Shown in pieces: positions 62,633 to 64,000 of a stretch of 64,000 nucleotides of DNA. Numbering within the stretch: the stretch's first letter is position 1; each line of letters opens with the position of its first letter. The notes under the pieces were generated by a model, which saw only the letters and a program-made list of their open reading frames with translations, was not told the origin of the DNA and did not search any database. Source of the stretch: an uncultured Sulfitobacter sp. (GTDB taxonomy: Bacteria; Pseudomonadota; Alphaproteobacteria; Rhodobacterales; Rhodobacteraceae); contig CANMZB010000005.1 of assembly GCA_947502265.1 (NCBI GenBank), forward strand, positions 1 to 64,000. The letters are read 5' to 3'. Both the position numbers and the translations under genes were made by a program.

Positions 62633-63463
62633 ATGCGCATTCTGGCGATAGACGACGACCCGACGATCCTCGAAATCATCGAGCTATTTCTGGAATCGCT
62701 CGGGTACAGCGATATTCACGTCGCCCCCTCCGCCGAACAGGCGATCAGACTGATGTCGCGCAGTGACGCCCCGTTTGATCTGGTGCTGCTTGATATCAAC
62801 ATGCCGGGGATGTCGGGTATTTCCCTGATCCGTGAAATCATGCATCATCCGTTACACCGCCACGCGCGAATTGTCATGCTGAGCGCACTGGACGATCCGC
62901 ACCATATAGAGGACGCTTTCATCGCCGGTGCCGTTGATTACAGGGTCAAACCGTTCGAACTTTGTGATCTCGAAGCCAGCATCAAGGCGGTGGAGAGGGC
63001 ATGCCAGTCCGATATAGAACCGGGTATCAGGTCCGGAAATGACCTGCGATCCGGCGTGACGGGTATGGTGCCGCCAGAGGCAATCGCGAACTGCATACAG
63101 CGCATCCCCCCCGCCAGTCGCGCGCGCGCAACACTGGCTTTCGTAGAAATCCCATCGCGCCCCGACCCGACCGCAGAAGCGGAATATGTCGTCGCGCTGG
63201 CGCAGGAGCTTTTGTGCGCGCTGGAGGGACGCCGCAGCCTGCTCAGCCATATCGGCAGCCGCAGGTTTGCCATCATGTCCTTTGGAGCAAGCGATACATC
63301 TGCGCCGGATCTGGAGGCCCTCGTCAACGCCGCAGTTGCCGCCACTGACACGGCAACCACGGGCAAGACGACCGGCCCGACCGGTTTCGACTTCGAACGC
63401 CTGGAGATCAAAGCACGCGGCGGCGCAGACCTCCTTGCCGCGTTTGAAAAGCGGCGCGGCTAG
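62633..63463 (+). CDS. Response regulator with degenerate C-terminal output domain
   Basis: A 276-aa protein. The receiver domain (1 to about 120) starts MRILAIDDDPTILEIIELFLE, has LVLLDINMPGMSG with the phospho-acceptor Asp, and a Lys in VDYRVKPFEL. The remaining ~140 residues have no DNA-binding motif. LLSHIGSRRFAIMSFGASD aligns in pattern with the GGDEF active-site strand but reads GSRRF, so an inactive GGDEF-like fold is possible (inference). ATG 62633 is the natural start; the open frame upstream is not coding. No kinase gene is adjacent. Confidence 0.85.
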   Translation: MRILAIDDDPTILEIIELFLESLGYSDIHVAPSAEQAIRLMSRSDAPFDLVLLDINMPGMSGISLIREIMHHPLHRHARIVMLSALDDPHHIEDAFIAGAVDYRVKPFELCDLEASIKAVERACQSDIEPGIRSGNDLRSGVTGMVPPEAIANCIQRIPPASRARATLAFVEIPSRPDPTAEAEYVVALAQELLCALEGRRSLLSHIGSRRFAIMSFGASDTSAPDLEALVNAAVAATDTATTGKTTGPTGFDFERLEIKARGGADLLAAFEKRRG

Positions 63464-63899
63464 CCAGAAGGCTATCTGAAAAAACACATGTCTTTCCATC
63501 GAAAAGCTTGTCGCTCAGAACTGCCGCCGCTGTGCTTCCCGGCAGGCCGCAACGCCCTGCATAGCTGCACGGCATTAGTTTGCTTCAAGCGTTTGAGGTG
63601 CAAGACCTGATGCGGGTCATTCAAACCGGCGCAACCCACTCTTTCAAAGAACCCCGCGTCTGCACAATTCCATCGCCTCCAAAGGGCCAGCGGGCGTATT
63701 CTCTGCATGGGCATCAGCCGACAGTTGCCTAAAAAATTTCTCATATTGACCGAAATCAACATGCGGTCGCGCGCGTTGGGCTATCTGATGTAAACGCTCC
63801 ATCCGCTCGGAAAGGCTCAGGCAATGACGAACATCCCCTTAACGGGCAAATACTCCATGCGATGCATCGGGCAACCATGTATTTCAGGAGTAGCCGAAA
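63464..63899. other. Gene-free stretch before fabI
   Basis: About 436 bp with no supported gene. A 96-codon minus-strand frame at 63472-63762 has no recognisable motif. The fabI promoter should lie near the right end. Confidence 0.5.
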
Positions 63900-64000
63900 G
63901 TGATTGAGAACCTTCTAAAAGGCAAACGGGGCCTTATCGTTGGCGTTGCGAACAGGCATTCAATCGCCGCGGGATGCGCCGTGGCCTTTCGCGCGGCGGG
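63900..64000 (+). CDS. fabI: Enoyl-ACP reductase FabI, N-terminal part
   Basis: A GTG at 63900 with AGGAG 9 nt upstream opens IENLLKGKRGLIVGVANRHS and IAAGCAVAFRAA, running off the window end. This is the typical FabI opening ('LLKGKRGLI.GVAN..SIA.G.A.A...AG') with the short-chain dehydrogenase nucleotide-binding loop. The Asn-Arg-His after GVAN is less usual than Asn-Asp/Asn-Lys/Arg. Only 33 codons are visible, so completeness cannot be judged. Confidence 0.75.
   Translation, partial: MIENLLKGKRGLIVGVANRHSIAAGCAVAFRAA

Overview
The window is chromosomal DNA of an alphaproteobacterium, almost certainly a marine Rhodobacteraceae (Roseobacter group). The evidence is a ctrA gene next to sciP (DUF1153), an LpxI-type lipid A operon with the usual alphaproteobacterial order, DMGDH/GcvT fusion oxidoreductases, an RTX/cadherin-like/Hint secreted protein, a TRAP transporter, and a one-carbon module typical of this group. 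No rRNA, tRNA, CRISPR array or replication origin was recognised. Genus cannot be fixed from sequence alone.

Layout. (1) 1-3.7 kb is a graveyard of decayed insertion sequences (IS5/IS903-like, IS6-like, IS1182-like, IS256-like) with the tail of a truncated mscS gene. The IS5-like transposase is interrupted by short hairpin insertions with a shared architecture. Removing the two that are fully inside the window restores one reading frame. (2) 3.7-6.1 kb: ctrA and sciP (cell-cycle control), then mnmA (tRNA thiolation). (3) 6.1-18.35 kb, minus strand: the envelope/isoprenoid operon pyrH-frr-uppS-cdsA-dxr-rseP-(42-aa ORF)-bamA-skp-fabZ-lpxA-lpxI-lpxB. (4) 18.4-25.3 kb: miaA, an AraC-type regulator, and a peptide-type ABC transporter (two permeases, one fused double ATPase) without a visible binding-protein gene. 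(5) 25.3-35.8 kb: housekeeping genes (lytic transglycosylase, ssb, CaiB/BaiF CoA transferase, aroB, aroK, xerD, metallophosphoesterase, CorC-like protein) and an acyl-CoA dehydrogenase remnant. (6) 35.8-41.8 kb: a full-length DMGDH/GcvT-type oxidoreductase, a DUF2254 membrane protein, a second DMGDH-like gene lacking about 320 internal residues, and a MobA-like nucleotidyltransferase. (7) 41.8-47.9 kb: a broken RTX-Hint gene next to an intact 1539-residue RTX/cadherin-like/Hint protein. (8) 48.8-57.3 kb: a LacI regulator, a strong palindromic operator, and a complete four-carbon acid-sugar pathway (denD, TRAP dctPQM, ltnD, otnK, otnC, otnI). (9) 57.4-64 kb: rlmE, ppx/gppA, a sulfotransferase, a one-carbon trio (small 'virulence factor' family protein, MTHFR-like protein, pterin-binding methyltransferase), a response regulator, and the start of fabI.

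How the genes work together. Region 3 couples ribosome recycling and UMP supply to membrane lipid, isoprenoid, lipid A and outer-membrane assembly. Region 8 should import L-threonate/D-erythronate-type acids, oxidise them (LtnD, DenD), isomerise (OtnI), phosphorylate (OtnK) and decarboxylate (OtnC) to DHAP. However, its importer carries two point lesions: dctP has ACG where the start codon should be, and dctM has an in-frame TAA. The enzymes look intact while uptake looks compromised. The trio in region 9 resembles part of the split methionine-synthase system described in Roseobacters.

The most unusual signal is the set of small hairpin inserts in the IS5-like transposase at the left edge.
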